Source of the DNA: Chlorokybus atmophyticus
Taxonomy: Eukaryota > Streptophyta > Chlorokybophyceae > Chlorokybales > Chlorokybaceae
Direction of reading: 5' to 3'
Assembly: GCA_009103225.1 (NCBI GenBank)
Contig: RHPI01002069.1
Location: 2,039,601-2,103,600 of the forward strand
Length of the DNA: 64,000 nucleotides
Positions 44,208 through 55,778 of the stretch are shown one piece after another. Every line of letters starts with the position of its first letter. Position 1 is the first letter of the stretch. Under the pieces are notes generated by a model. It was given only the letters and a program-made list of their open reading frames with translations. It searched no databases and was not told the origin of the DNA. A program made the translations under genes and the position numbers.

Positions 44208-44416
44208 ACAGCTGATGCGATGGTGAAAGTGGATGAAGGGTAGAGTGTTTGTGCTCTACAATGGAATCTCCAATGTTGCTATCACCCAACACACTAGCGC
44301 TTGTGCGCGCTATGCGATGACGGTGACAACAATGCACTGCGATGTAAACAACTACAGATTGCGCTGCTGATGTGCAGCCTGCAACTACACTCTTGCGCAA
44401 AGAGGGTGACACTGTG

Positions 44417-45021
44417 AGTCAACAAGCCACTACTATAGGTAGCGCTGTTTACACAGTTCTTTGCATGAGTGGAAGAGAGATTGTACTGTTAAGTGAGGTG
44501 AATGAGCAAGCAACACGTGGATGCTATGCCCTGACTGACGCCAACAAGCACAACGCGACCAAGTACACCAAGCTCACAACAAGGACAAGCACAGTGCACA
44601 AGAGCATGCACAGGCTCTCACACGGTGAGGGGGTTTCTTTGGGAACCGGGACGGCGTGTTTCGTAGTTCAAGTCGCTTCACAAGCTTTTAGCTTTCTCAC
44701 TCACATCGTCACCAGCTGATCCAGTACACGGTGCCTACTTATACAAGTCAAATCATGACTGTTCAGAACATAAGCTAACGGTCATATCGAGGCTATTTTC
44801 AAAGAAATCCCCACTCGATATAGAACCCAACTTATAACTGAACTCACAACTGAACAGCTACGCGCGGTGCCTATGTAGGCTATGGTCATGAGCTACTCTA
44901 GAGACATGACCTAGCTACTGGTCAGTGACGCACACGGGTCGCCATGCTGGTAAGACGGGCGAGGGTCTCGCTGTAGCCATGCCCGATGAAGACTGGCATG
45001 CCCGGGCGATAGGCATGACAG
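44417..45021 (-). repeat. Gypsy 5' leader without its 5' LTR
   Basis: About 605 bp matching 29233-29833 closely. In the left copy it directly abuts an LTR; here the match stops within GGCATGACAG and unrelated sequence (GGGAGGCCCCATACC) follows. The 5' LTR has therefore been lost, or the copy was truncated at its 5' end. Confidence 0.75.
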
Positions 45022-47154
45022 GGGAGGCCCCATACCCCAAAGACATGCCGCCACTACTCACCCTCGTTCTAAATAATCCACTCTACTATGTAACGCTAAT
45101 TGATTACACGCGATAGTTACTGCGTCATCAAACATGGTCAACAGCCGAACGAATAATGCTGTTTATATTTGCTTTTTAAACAAAAAGTTAAAAAGCTTAT
45201 GCATTTATCTTTCCTGTTTCATGGCCTGTTGCATCTACACGTTCAATTAGTTCGTATTTAAAATGTGATGTATAATATCATGTCTTGTTATAGCGTATTT
45301 AACATTTCATTTGAATAATACATCATTTTGAAGTGTACTGAAATAATGAAGTAGTTTATGTCACGCTCGTACAAATAGCTGGCGTAAAAAAAACAGATTA
45401 AGTGAGAATTTTCCATAGTCATGGTGTGCAGTATTTGGCATACGTGCTTATGAAGTTAGTCTTAGCGCACTTAATATGCATGGACATTTTGACTACCATA
45501 GTCAACACATGCACCGCCTATTAGCAAGCATATGGCTAATCGATGTCATATGTTCGCACGTGTATGTATACGTGTACATATATGTGTAGATGAGTTCACA
45601 AGGCATATACCTATGAATGCATGGGTATGCATATGCCCGCGTGTGTATGCATATAAATGATAGCCTCGCCTTGTGTAATCAGCATTATATATCCAATAAG
45701 ACCATAAACATCTAGTCATGTCCAAGGCTGATGTGTACTGTGTTGAAGGCATGAACGGTGTTCAAAGCCTCTAGACTGAAATGTGGCAGCTTTGAGGCAG
45801 GTTATGGTCAACGCAGCCATGACAAGGCAAGTAGCCTCGGATTTGATGCTGTATGTCGGAGAGCAGCAATGAAGGAGTATATGAACGGCCTCAAGTGTTG
45901 AGGTAGCTCAGCCGATGCGTACTCGACTCTTATGTGTGTTGTGCCTAGTTTAATTGTTCAAGGGGCTCTCCCTCTCATCCCTTGTGGGGTTTTGTGTGCG
46001 TGGCAACCTTGCACGTGAGTGGGTTGTGCTTGAATGTGTATGATCCGAGTGAAGAGGCTGCTATGCATCCTCTCCATCTCAATGTGGTGCTGGTCATTCT
46101 TTCAGCATTAAGGTGCTGCATGGTGTACAAATAATGCGGATGGTATATGTGCTGTGAAGAAGTGCTTGTGCGTGTGCACAAGTGTACAAAAGATGTTATG
46201 CCTCATAGGCTGCATGCAAGGGGTGTGATGCATCACCACACACACAGTGACATTCACCCACCACATATAGCAAGCGTCATGTTATATATATGTTTCACTA
46301 CCGGGCTATACTATCTACACTACTACTACACTACTCGCCTTCCCCGTTAGACACATACAAGCATGCAAGTGTCCCAGTCAGTCACCTGGACAACGGCGCA
46401 GGGTTAGCGGCCAGCCCTTGGACCTCAGCAGTAGCAGCAGCAGCAGCAGACCACAAGGACTCCCTTCCCTCCCCCCACACCGCCACCTCCGCCCTTGCTG
46501 CACTCGCCTACCATACACTGCAATTGCTGCCGCCAGGCAACCCTAACCGCAACGTGCATTGCCTGAACGTTGCGGTTAGGGTTAGCTGGCATGCACCACG
46601 TCAGCATGACACTGCCTGTGCAGTCGAGGTCGTCGCTGTGTAGAATCCACAAGCAGATAAGTGAGCGCCGCACATGGCATTTATGGCTTCATATTAGTCT
46701 GCGTGCACCATCAAATGCATACCGCAAACATTGTTATCAATCATTCAATTGTTGCATTTGGAACGATAACAACTCTGATCTGATGTCAGCACCTGATACC
46801 ATTCTGCACGCTTGACACTTTTTGGCTGGATCTTGCATTTGACAAGATGTTTTGGTACCATGTACAAACAATGCGTAACGGAGTTGTGAGAAGGCACCAT
46901 ATTTATCCTCTAAGATCCATCTGATTGCTTTGCAGAGCTGGCTTCGACTGCTGCTGAAGGCACTGTTTATAATGTGCGATGACCACGCAACAAAGCGGTG
47001 GCTACCATGCCTATCAGGGCTTCGCTGCAGGCGTCTTCCTTCTAAGTATGACACTTGTTCAACAGGTGACGCACATGCACTCAACTCGGCAAGCAAGCAG
47101 CATGCCGGTGCAAACAATTAACAGCAAGCTTATCTTCCTCTGCTACTCGGATTG
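45022..47154. other. AT-rich intergenic region left of CstF64
   Basis: No gene could be supported. 45110-45480 is AT-rich (poly-A/T runs, ATATAT). 45540-45660 has alternating ATGTATACGTG sequence. 46430-46450 holds a GCA triplet run. A hairpin built on CCCTAACCGCAACG lies at 46539-46583. Confidence 0.5.
46539..46583. repeat. 17-nt-arm hairpin with telomere-like core
   Basis: Arms 46539-46555 (AACCCTAACCGCAACGT) and 46567-46583 are exact reverse complements around an 11-nt loop. GCCAG/CTGGC pairing continues outside after a short bulge. The arm contains one and a half CCCTAA-like units but no array, so it is not a telomere. Confidence 0.85.
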
Positions 47155-49880
47155 CTATTGTCGAAAGCGCTGCAGCTGCTGCAGCTGCAACACTTGTTGC
47201 TGCTGTTGGGGAGGCAACAGCGCAATCTCCTGAGGAGTAAGCTTCATGACCTGCAGGGAGACAAATGAAGTAGGTCTGCGCTACTGCTATAGTTACACTC
47301 GCGTGGGCGGCAACGGATTCGTACAGCATATTATCTTGCCTTGCATGCATGTTTTAAACCTGCTCAACTACATACCTGCTCTAGCAGGGCTCTCTGTTGT
47401 GCATCGTCCTGTTTGCAACACAGCAGCTTCAAGTCAATGATGCAATCTCAGAGCATAGGATGCACACATAATGCACACAAAAAAACAAGACTGGCAGGTC
47501 TTCCCATAGTAATCAATGATAAGAAGTGCAAATGGTTAGTAGGTACACTATGATTGAGGAGGGGGGGGGGGGNNNNNNNNNNNNNNNNNNNNNNNNNNNN
47601 NNNNNNNNNNNNNNNNNNNNNNNNNNNNNNNNNNNNNNNNNNNNNNNNNNNNNNNNNNNNNNNNNNNNNNNNNNNNNNNNNNNNNNNNNNNNNNNNNNNN
47701 NNNNNNNNNNNNNNNNNNNNNNNNNNNNNNNNGATGCAACCATGCTAGCACTGTGCACGAACAATGCCTGCCTTGTGCTTGCCAACCAGGCAAATACATT
47801 CTAGCTACCTGCTTGTGAGGCATCGGCTGTGTGGGCCTTTGTTGTGGTGGCAGAGGAGGTGGAGCTCCATACCCAGGACCATGAAGTGCGGGAGGCATGC
47901 CAGGCATGCCAGGCGGCATAGCAGGTCGGGCCAATGGTATGCTGCCAGCCTGTAGATATATTACTCAGCTTTGAAGAAGCTATGGAGAACAATGCCACAA
48001 GACAAGGAAGATGAAGGCAATGCGATGTTCCCGCGAATGAATTCAACACAAACCGGATAGGATGGTGGAGCCGGTGGCTGCATGCCATAAGGCAGGGGTT
48101 GCTGTGCTGGTGCAGATGAAGGTGGTGCAGAGGGCCTCACATGGCCCTAGACAAAACAAAGGGATCAACAACAATGCACACAGCATTTGACCTAAGCCAA
48201 CAACAGCAACGCTTGCAACACGTTGGATGCTGGTACGGGTGCAGATAACCATCCGTGTGCATCACCTCCTTGCATAAGAGTATGGCAAACCAGCACTGCC
48301 ATGCAAAAGACAGCCTGCGCAAGCCAACCTGTTGAGTTGGGGGTGGTGCTGCTGATGGCATTAGCTGAGGCTGTTGCGGTTGCTGCGGTGCAGGTAGCTG
48401 AGGCACTGGTTGTGGCGGCGGCGTGCGCGGGCCTTGCTGCAGACAACCATCATTCGCAAGTAAAACACACAGAGCAACAAACTACACGAAAGGATGCACA
48501 GACTGTGAACTTGCGACATGACCCCACCTGTGCAGGCCGCACCATTCCCAGCATAATTTGTGCCTGACAATGCAGGCATACAGTCAGCTCAACGTCCTTG
48601 AGTGCAATAAGCGACAAGTAGTCAATATAACTTGCAAGATTGCGTAGAGCACCTGAAATAGCGCTTTGGTTAACTGAGGATTCTGGACGAGGATGCTGCG
48701 AGCGCCTTGCTGGTTTTGCATTATCAAGCCCTACGCAACAACCGTAAGTTGAGCACACATTTGCCGCAGAAGGCACAACTTGCATTGCATTGCCATTTTG
48801 ATTGAAGCTTTCTTTCATCGCCAAAGCCATGTCGTCCAAGCCTGGGATGTACGAAGCAACCAACCTTTAGTTGATTCATAATCTCCCAAAGCTCGGTTTT
48901 GGTCATGTTGGCCAGTGTGTTGGTTATTGCATCACTACCGGTGGGCTCTGCTGCGGCCGAGCCGTTTACTGGAGGGTTGCCATTCATGAAGGGAGGCGGT
49001 GCACCTCCTAGTGCTGTGGCCACAGCAGCAGCGGCCGCTCCAGCAACGACATGGCCGATCACAGGTGCTGTGGGTTGAGGAGCAGTGCTTGGTGCTGATA
49101 GCCGCTGCGGGTCTGCAAGTGCGAGAAAACACTTGCTGCCATGGTCTGTGTGCCAGACAATGCAAGACCGGCAATGCAGCATGCCAGATCCAGTAATCCT
49201 GTAACAGAACGCTAGCTTGTGCATACCTCGTGAGCCTCCCTGCACATAAAGCGCAATGTCAGTACCTCAAAAGCGTGTTGTTGACACCAGTTTGCCCACG
49301 TTTATTGTGAAGCTAAGCCTTGGCATGGCCTACCGGTGCCTTTGCAGGGTCGTTGTCAGCGTAATCTACTCTTAAGCTTCGCCCGTTGAACTCGAAGCCA
49401 TTCAGATTTCGTCGCGCGCTTTGTGCAGTTTCTTCGTCATGGTACTCTGCAAACCCAAAGCCCTTGGGTTTCCCTGTGTCTCGGTCCGACACCATGCTAT
49501 GAAACGCAAAGGCATAAGGTGCAAGTCGCAATGCAGGGCTTGTGACCATGCATTCTCAATGAAATAAGGAGTTCGCTCCTTCCAGCGCAATTCTGTTCAA
49601 GCGTACATAACCATAGCACACTGCATTACAGCATGCAGGTTGCGTAGGCTACAGTTTCCATGCGTAGAAAGCAAGTCCTGTGTAGCAACGACAGAGCTGG
49701 TACATCCGGTTGTGTGCATACAAGAAAGTGACCACATGCATGAAAGCGCTATATGCGGACGTACCGGAAAGCAACAACTGGGCCCACTTGGCTCAAAATC
49801 TCAACAATGTCTTCCTCGGACGCATCAAAGGGGATGTTCCCAACAAAGACAGAACGCGCAGCGCGGTTATTCTGCGCCAT
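47155..49880 (-). CDS. CSTF2: cleavage stimulation factor 64-kDa subunit (CstF64/CSTF2)
   Basis: Nuclear RNA-binding subunit of CstF,which recognises U/GU-rich elements downstream of polyadenylation sites. Eleven exons (49880-49765, 49496-49334, 49239-49227, 49112-48865, 48730-48653, 48563-48528, 48436-48329, 48146-48054, 47949-47809, 47408-47376, 47250-47155) keep frame throughout, giving 374 residues. An N-terminal RRM has RNP2 VFVGNIP and RNP1 KGFGFAEY. The hinge contains [14 protein letters not shown] and [20 protein letters not shown], which binds CstF77/symplekin. A Pro/Gln/Met-rich middle follows, and the C-terminal helical domain has [17 protein letters not shown], which contacts Pcf11. 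The third exon is only 13 nt. The 160-base N gap (47573-47732) lies in the intron 47409-47808 and could hide an exon. Human CSTF2 is longer, mainly in the low-complexity middle. Confidence 0.93.
47573..47732. other. assembly gap, 160 N, beside a G run
   Basis: Preceded by twelve G (47561-47572). Homopolymer G probably stopped the reads. Reading frames across it are meaningless. Confidence 0.98.
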
Positions 49881-50821
49881 GCTTGCAATCAGCACAAGCG
49901 GCACCCTGTCAGCCCTTATGCCTTGTAAACCAGGCGCCAATGCAGCCCTACAAGCTGCTCACTTCGTGCAGGGCGCCTAACCATCAGCATTGCAGCTGCA
50001 TCAACCGGGTGACCAGCTCAACGCCACATGCAGCACTTAGCTCTCAACAAGACCAACACAATGACAGTCGTGGCGTCGTCGTCTCCCAATCGCTCATGCC
50101 GGCGGCGACGTCGCCAACAACCTCCTCCGCCTCAGCGCCCCGACAAACCCTAACATGCAGCAAAGCCCTAATTTTCAATTGTACGCACTTCTTGTGCTGC
50201 GTGCTAGTGCGTCGCGCACAAGAAGCTATTTTTGCGGGCCTAGGCTAGGCCGCCTAGCAGCCAGGCCCTAGCTGCCACGCGAGAACCCCAGAACTCAAAT
50301 ACCAATTGCCCCGAACCCGCGCCCATCAAACCTATTAAACCACCAAATATCTCTGCAAACCAGCTTTTGAAACATTAACCTAAGCTCGCTGAGGAAAGTG
50401 TTTCGAGGTACCCTCAAATCTCCGTTGCTCGTTTCCAGGTGGCGGCGGCCGCGGCCGCGCAGGTGGCGGCGGCGGCGGCGGGATGGTGTAGGCGGCGGTG
50501 TGCACACAGACGCTTTTGGTGTGTTGAGGGTATAGGTTACACATACACGTCTTTCAGGCATGATGAATAACAAGGGTGGCTGCTGAGCTTGACTGTGCTG
50601 CTGGCCGCCGGCGAAGTGTGCTCTGCTGCAGCAGACGTTGAGCTGCTTGAGCTGTGTATGCTCTGACCAGCACATAGCGAGGCTGGAGGCCTAGCATGCC
50701 AGCGAAGTGTCTCTGCTGCATGCAAAGCTTGTCAAGTGTACAGTAGGCTGCATGACCGTGGAGTGTGAGTCGCCTCCAGCTTAGGGAGGCAGCTTGTTAG
50801 GTCAGTCCCGTCGTAGTAAAC
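49881..50821. other. shared upstream region of CstF64 and the USP gene
   Basis: The two genes are divergent with about 940 bp between start codons. No other gene is convincing. The interval contains a telo-box (50145-50153) and a nearby AAGCCCTAAT near-match. A GC-rich island with GGCGGC triplets lies at about 50440-50510. Confidence 0.55.
50145..50153 (+). promoter_or_regulatory. telo-box-like motif AAACCCTAA
   Basis: AAACCCTAA, identical to the plant telo-box common in promoters of translation- and growth-related genes, lies 265 bp upstream of the CstF64 start. A near-match (AAGCCCTAAT) sits about 11 bp further on. A single 9-mer can occur by chance. Confidence 0.4.
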
Positions 50822-53800
50822 ATGGCGCCAGGCATGTTGGCAGCTCTGTCGGCGCCATCTGAGGTGTTGCCTCGTCGAATTGACTTCTTGCCAGCCAGAA
50901 AACCAGACCCGCAAGCTTATGCTGCTGCAGGCCTTGTGCCATTGAACGCACCATCCTCAACCCCTGCAGGTAACGTGCTATCAGTGGCATCAGGAGTGCT
51001 GTCACGCGAGGTTACTTAGTTGTAACCAGCATGTCATCAAAATGTATGCTCATTGACAAACAGTGTCTTTGAGCCGCTCTACACACATGCTCAGTAAAAC
51101 TCTATCCAGCTGGGACATGGGACGCAGTGTTTTCGTACATTTCGTACGACAACAACTTGACTTGCAGCCACGCTTGGTTTTATCACATGCTATAGTAGTG
51201 CTTAACCCCTCCCCCCCCCGTCCGGAGGGGGCGGCGGGGGGGGGGGGAGACCCTCGGCATACACTTTGGCACAACTTGACAAGCTGAAGTCGCATGTCTT
51301 TGGGATGGCTTCGCTTAAGACTACCTTTCTATATCGGGTGTAAAGGCATTCCTTACTAGTGGTATGACAGGTTGCCAGTGCTACTCACCAGCAATAGCGT
51401 TTCCGTTTTGGCTCCATGGTGTGAAGATTGTTGCAACAGTTGTCGTGTGGCTGTATGTTTCATATGCTACGATTGAGGCATTGAAGCAAGCAAACACACA
51501 CAAAGCCTATGTGCTACACCTCAATTGAAGTTCATAAATTGCGCAACTGTAACAACAATGATGCTTACTTGGGTTGTGGCATGATGATAAGTGTGGCTTG
51601 CAGGTTTCAGCGGTCGGAAGCAAGCAACAGAGCTTGCTAATGGTCAGCATGGAGACGGGTTGTTCAGTGACTCAGACTTGCAGCTGGCTTGGCCACAGCC
51701 ACGCAAAGTGGTAAGCAGTGGGTCTTGTACGTGTGCTGCAGAGTTGGTATTGGTATCGTTAGAGCCACCCCCCAGCCCCCCACCCCCACCCACACACACA
51801 CCATTACCACCACAACAAAGTTTGTTGTGTTATGTTATGCTGCAGTATGTGACAGCAGCTCGCCTTACGTGCAGGGTGCAGGGCTCATCAATCTGGGCAA
51901 CACCTGTTTTATGAACGCTGTGTTGCAGTGTCTCTCTTACACAGCACCGGTTGCAAACTTCTGTCTTGCTGGAAGTCATCACCGCCAATGTACGTTTCCA
52001 CCACCACCCCTCCCTCTCTTGAACCGGAGCTCACACACTTCGCGTCAATCGCATGGTTGTTATGTTACATTTGGGGCCGTGCAGCAAGTATAACAACATG
52101 TTTGTGTGACAGGCAGGATGACTGGATTTTGTGCATTCTGTGCTTTTGAAGACCATGTCAATGCCGTATTCAAGCAGGGCGGAGCAATAGCTCCAAGAAA
52201 CCTACTAAAGTGCCTGCGCAGTATCTGCCAACACTACGTTACTGTTTTTGTGCGTGTGTCTGTGCGTGTTCTGCAGCGATGGTAACTAGCTCATGGTACT
52301 GCGTGCTACTGTTGAAAACCTTGACCCCCTGCGCATAGACATTGCAAAGTCGTTTCGCCCTGGTCGCCAAGAAGACTCTCATGAGTACGCGCGCTACTTG
52401 ATTGAAGCGCTGCATAAGGCATGTTTGCCACCCGGCAAGAAGGTTTCCCAACAAGTTGCAGAGACCACATTCGTACATCGCGTTTTTGGTGGCAGGCTGC
52501 AGAGTCAGGTCAGTAATTGTTGGCAATGGGATTGATGTGTATACTTGTTCATGCTGTTGCACTCGCATGTGGCTCATGGCTCATGGCTCAAAGCTATGCG
52601 ACATCATGTTGTTCCCGCAGGTGAAGTGTATGGTGTGCCACCATGAGAGCAATACTTTGGATCCCTTCTTAGATCTGAGCCTTGAGATAGCCAAGGTTGA
52701 CAGTCTGGTCAAAGCGCTGCAAAAGTTTACCAGCCCAGAAACCCTTGATGGCAGCAATCGGTATAAGTGTTTAAGGTGAGGAAGTTGGCGGGAGTTGTGG
52801 TTGCAGCATGTGTTCTGCAAGGCGTTTGCAAGTGTCAAACTCTAATGTCAAACTCTAATGTCAAACTTTGCATTGGCGTGGAGACTGTGTACAAGCAACA
52901 ATCATCTCATGGCAGCAGTTAAATACTGTCAAGATTGCTGGCATCTGAAGAAAAGCTGGCATTTGAAGAAAAGCTGTTTCGTTCTGTGGTGCAGGTGTCA
53001 AAAGCCTGTTAGAGCCGTAAAGCGCTTTTCTGTGGACTGCGCACCCAACATATTGACCATCCAGTTCAAGCGCTTTGATCCTGCCGGTGGCAAAATGGAC
53101 AGACACGTTGCATTTGGTGAACGCCTAAATATCAGACCATACATGAGGACATCGCAGGGCGGTCCGCTGGAGTACGAGCTGTACGCAGTCCTCGTGCACG
53201 CAGGCCGTAGCACGCATTCAGGGCACTATTATTGCTTTGCCAAGAGCCCCTCGGGGATGTGGTACTCCATGGATGATAGCAGGGTATGTGTGTTGCATGC
53301 GGGATGATGCATGTGCCCTTCAGCTAAGATTGGGTTCCTTGGTCGCCTGTGCTGTACCAAATGACATGTTCTTAAAGCCGGCAGCAGCACACATCTTCTC
53401 TCGAGTGAAGCTGGACATGTTGTGCTGCACAGGTGTCGCTGGTCAGCCAGTCAACTGTCTTGCAACAGCGTGCGTACATACTGTTTTACACGCGACGGCA
53501 AGCTGATAAAGTGCAGCAAGCTGCACCTGCGAAGACACCCGTTGCGCCAGCTGCGCCACAGCCAACGCCATTGTTCAAGACACCATTGGCACCACTTTCA
53601 TCACAGGCAGCGAATGTGTCTCTTAAGAACCCGTTGGCAAAATCCACAGCACAGCTACCACAGCCACCATCAGCAAGTGGTGACAAGGCTCAAGCAGCCG
53701 CTCCTGCTGCTAACGGGCACACCAAAGCAAATCCAGCAGTAGCAATAGCGCTGCAGGTAATGTGCAATAAGCCAGGTTATATTAATCCTGGTGTAAGGTA

Positions 53801-54870
53801 TCTGTCATTGTTGTTGCTGAACTCTTGTTCTTCTTCCAGGCGAATGGGCATGCACTGCCCAATGGCAAGCACTCAGGCCCAGCACCAACCTCGTCGGAGT
53901 CATCCGAGGGAGATGACGTGCATGTACAACAACCTGCTCCTACCAGCTTTTCATCCCCGCCCCAGAGTGTTGTGGAAGAAGTTGCAGCTATCCCTTCCAC
54001 GAGCCAACAAGAACCGACTGATCAGTAAGTTCATGACATGCGCAGTAACGGTTGCTTGCTGACAGGATTGGTGCCATGTCTGTGGCAACTGACCAACCTG
54101 TTGCTCGGGTGTCACACAACAGACTTGACGCCCACTGCGGTCTCGACAGCATCCTTTGGCAAATCCCACGCATTCGCCGTTTCTTCGTCTCACTGGCGAC
54201 TTGCACCGATAACACGCACAGTCACTCTGATGCACATGAAACGAAGCTGGCCACACCATTGCGTTCACAAGCTCGACAGAAGATTGACTCCCTGCAGAAT
54301 GGTGTTCACGCTAAGGACGCTAGTGACAGGGTAATACCACTCAGCTCAGATATGGCAACTGTGCCAAGCCGAAGCGATGATGATGCGAGTGATAGCGAAA
54401 GTGAGCAACGTGAAAGCAGTGACGAGAATGCAAGTGACAGCGAAAGCAAGCAGCCTCGAGCTGCTGATGAGGCACAACGCATGCACACTTCTCTGCCTTT
54501 CCAGTTGCCTGATGAGCACGGGCAGTTTGGAGGCGGCGTGAGTCAGTGGGACAACGCAAACGGGGGGGATGAGCTCCGGCACCATCACCAAGCACAGGGC
54601 CACGTACTAGGGATCAAGCCCCGCAAGCAGCGGGACGCGTGGGACGAGGAGTACGACCGCGGACATGTGAAGAAGCTGAAGCGCTCCAGTGTCGCACTCA
54701 TGGCCAGCGATGACGGACCCAACCCGTTCCAAGAGTTCTCACAAGCCAAAGTTGGGGGTGGCTCACGCGACCAACGCAAACAATCCTCTCGGAGGGGTGG
54801 AAAGGGTGGCTCGGGTGGGAGGGGCGGTCGGGGGAGGGGAGGGGGAGGGGGTCGCTTCAAGAAGCGTTGA
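50822..54870 (+). CDS. ubiquitin-specific protease, USP36/USP42 (plant UBP23-like) type
   Basis: Cysteine deubiquitinase; nucleolar/nuclear in the USP36 group. Model exons are 50822-50969, 51604-51726, 51846-51989, 52113-52237, 52290-52508, 52621-52775, 52995-53283, 53433-53756, 53840-54024 and 54066-54870, giving 838 residues. Cys box is [30 protein letters not shown] and [17 protein letters not shown] follow. Zinc-binding pairs are CMVCH and CLRCQ. His box is [12 protein letters not shown] with the acidic partner in YSMDDSR; the fold ends [12 protein letters not shown]. The tail has Ser/Asp/Glu-rich stretches, the conserved [16 protein letters not shown] and NPFQ of this subfamily, and ends in a Gly/Arg-rich, Lys-Arg tail typical of nucleolar proteins. 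Less certain: the end of exon 2 (GTACGT donor chosen to fit the frame) and the exon 4/5 junction. Confidence 0.92.
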
Positions 54871-55778
54871 TTGCACGGTAGTCTATGTGTCCTTGCGTAC
54901 AATATGATGTTGCACAGTCGGCTTCACCACTAAGCTGGTAGGTACAGCAAACCTGCTGTGCCAACGCCGTATTTATTCCGTACATTCCCTTAACGTGTCA
55001 GCTGGTTTAGCAAGATAGTTGAAGCTTCACAATGTCCAGCACTCTCGAAAGTGTCATGTACTCCTCGCATTGTAGGTTCACCTTCTCAAAGACAGTTCTT
55101 GTATGTTTTACTGTTTTTATGCATAGCGTTACAATGGATGGCTGTAGCACAGCAGGGGGACCCACTAGGCTTGGCTAAGTACCCTGTTTCTGGCAGTCCC
55201 AGTGCAACGCCATCTAATTGCACAAACATATAGGAATTGCCAGGGGTGATGTAGTGCTGTTGTGCTGTAGTAACAGCGCTCTAGCCAAACCTTGTGCATT
55301 GCCTTGCAAAGTTGATAAACATGTCCAAAGGCATGTGTGCCTTCACTAAAAGTCATAATGCAGATAATGCTGGGAACACGCAGACTAATGTATACGGTAC
55401 ATTGCAAATAACATCGAACGTGTATTATAAAGCATGGTGTGTTGGCATTTCTGCAGGCTGGTCTCTATCCATGTCATGCAATCTCTTCAACACTGGGCAG
55501 ATATGGGCCACAACGCCTAGCAGCTCATGTCAGATTATGTAAACATCCTGACAGATCAGCAGCAGAAAGACACTAGCAAGTTGACCATCCAGTACCAAGT
55601 TGACAGAATTAGATACCAATTTCGCGGCCTCCCACCTCCAGGCAGGCACACAAACTGTATGTGGTATGAGACAAGCATCTGCTGCGAGGTCGACTGTACA
55701 CGGCAACCCCTCAGCACACAACCATCACAATACTATACTATAAACCCACCCACCCCTCCCAACAGCTACAGACACCCG
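54871..55778. other. convergent 3' intergenic of the USP and BBX genes
   Basis: No gene, RNA or repeat recognised. Short plus-strand frames here lack family features and splice support. Confidence 0.5.

Larger units (their letters stand above)
29835..45021 (-). mobile_element. Gypsy retrotransposon with DNA methyltransferase and PHD finger, hosting Copia-B
   Basis: Minus-strand Ty3/Gypsy element about 10.3 kb long once Copia-B (36361-41281) is removed. Order in transcription direction: leader (45021-44417), gag with two CCHC knuckles, Ser/Thr/Ala-rich ORF, [Copia-B], linker, DTG protease, C5 DNA methyltransferase, reverse transcriptase/RNase H, H2C2-DDE integrase, PHD finger, polypurine tract, 3' LTR. 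The 5' LTR is missing: sequence beyond 45021 is unrelated. Stops and frameshifts occur in most ORFs, so this is a dead copy of a family whose intact members should exist elsewhere in the genome. Confidence 0.88.

Noticed and set aside
46539-46583. Telomeric or interstitial telomere array from CCCTAACC.
   Set aside because: Only a short non-repeated match inside a hairpin; no tandem units.
47573-47732. Reading frames crossing the N gap.
   Set aside because: The unknown bases were simply translated as open; there is no sequence to support them.
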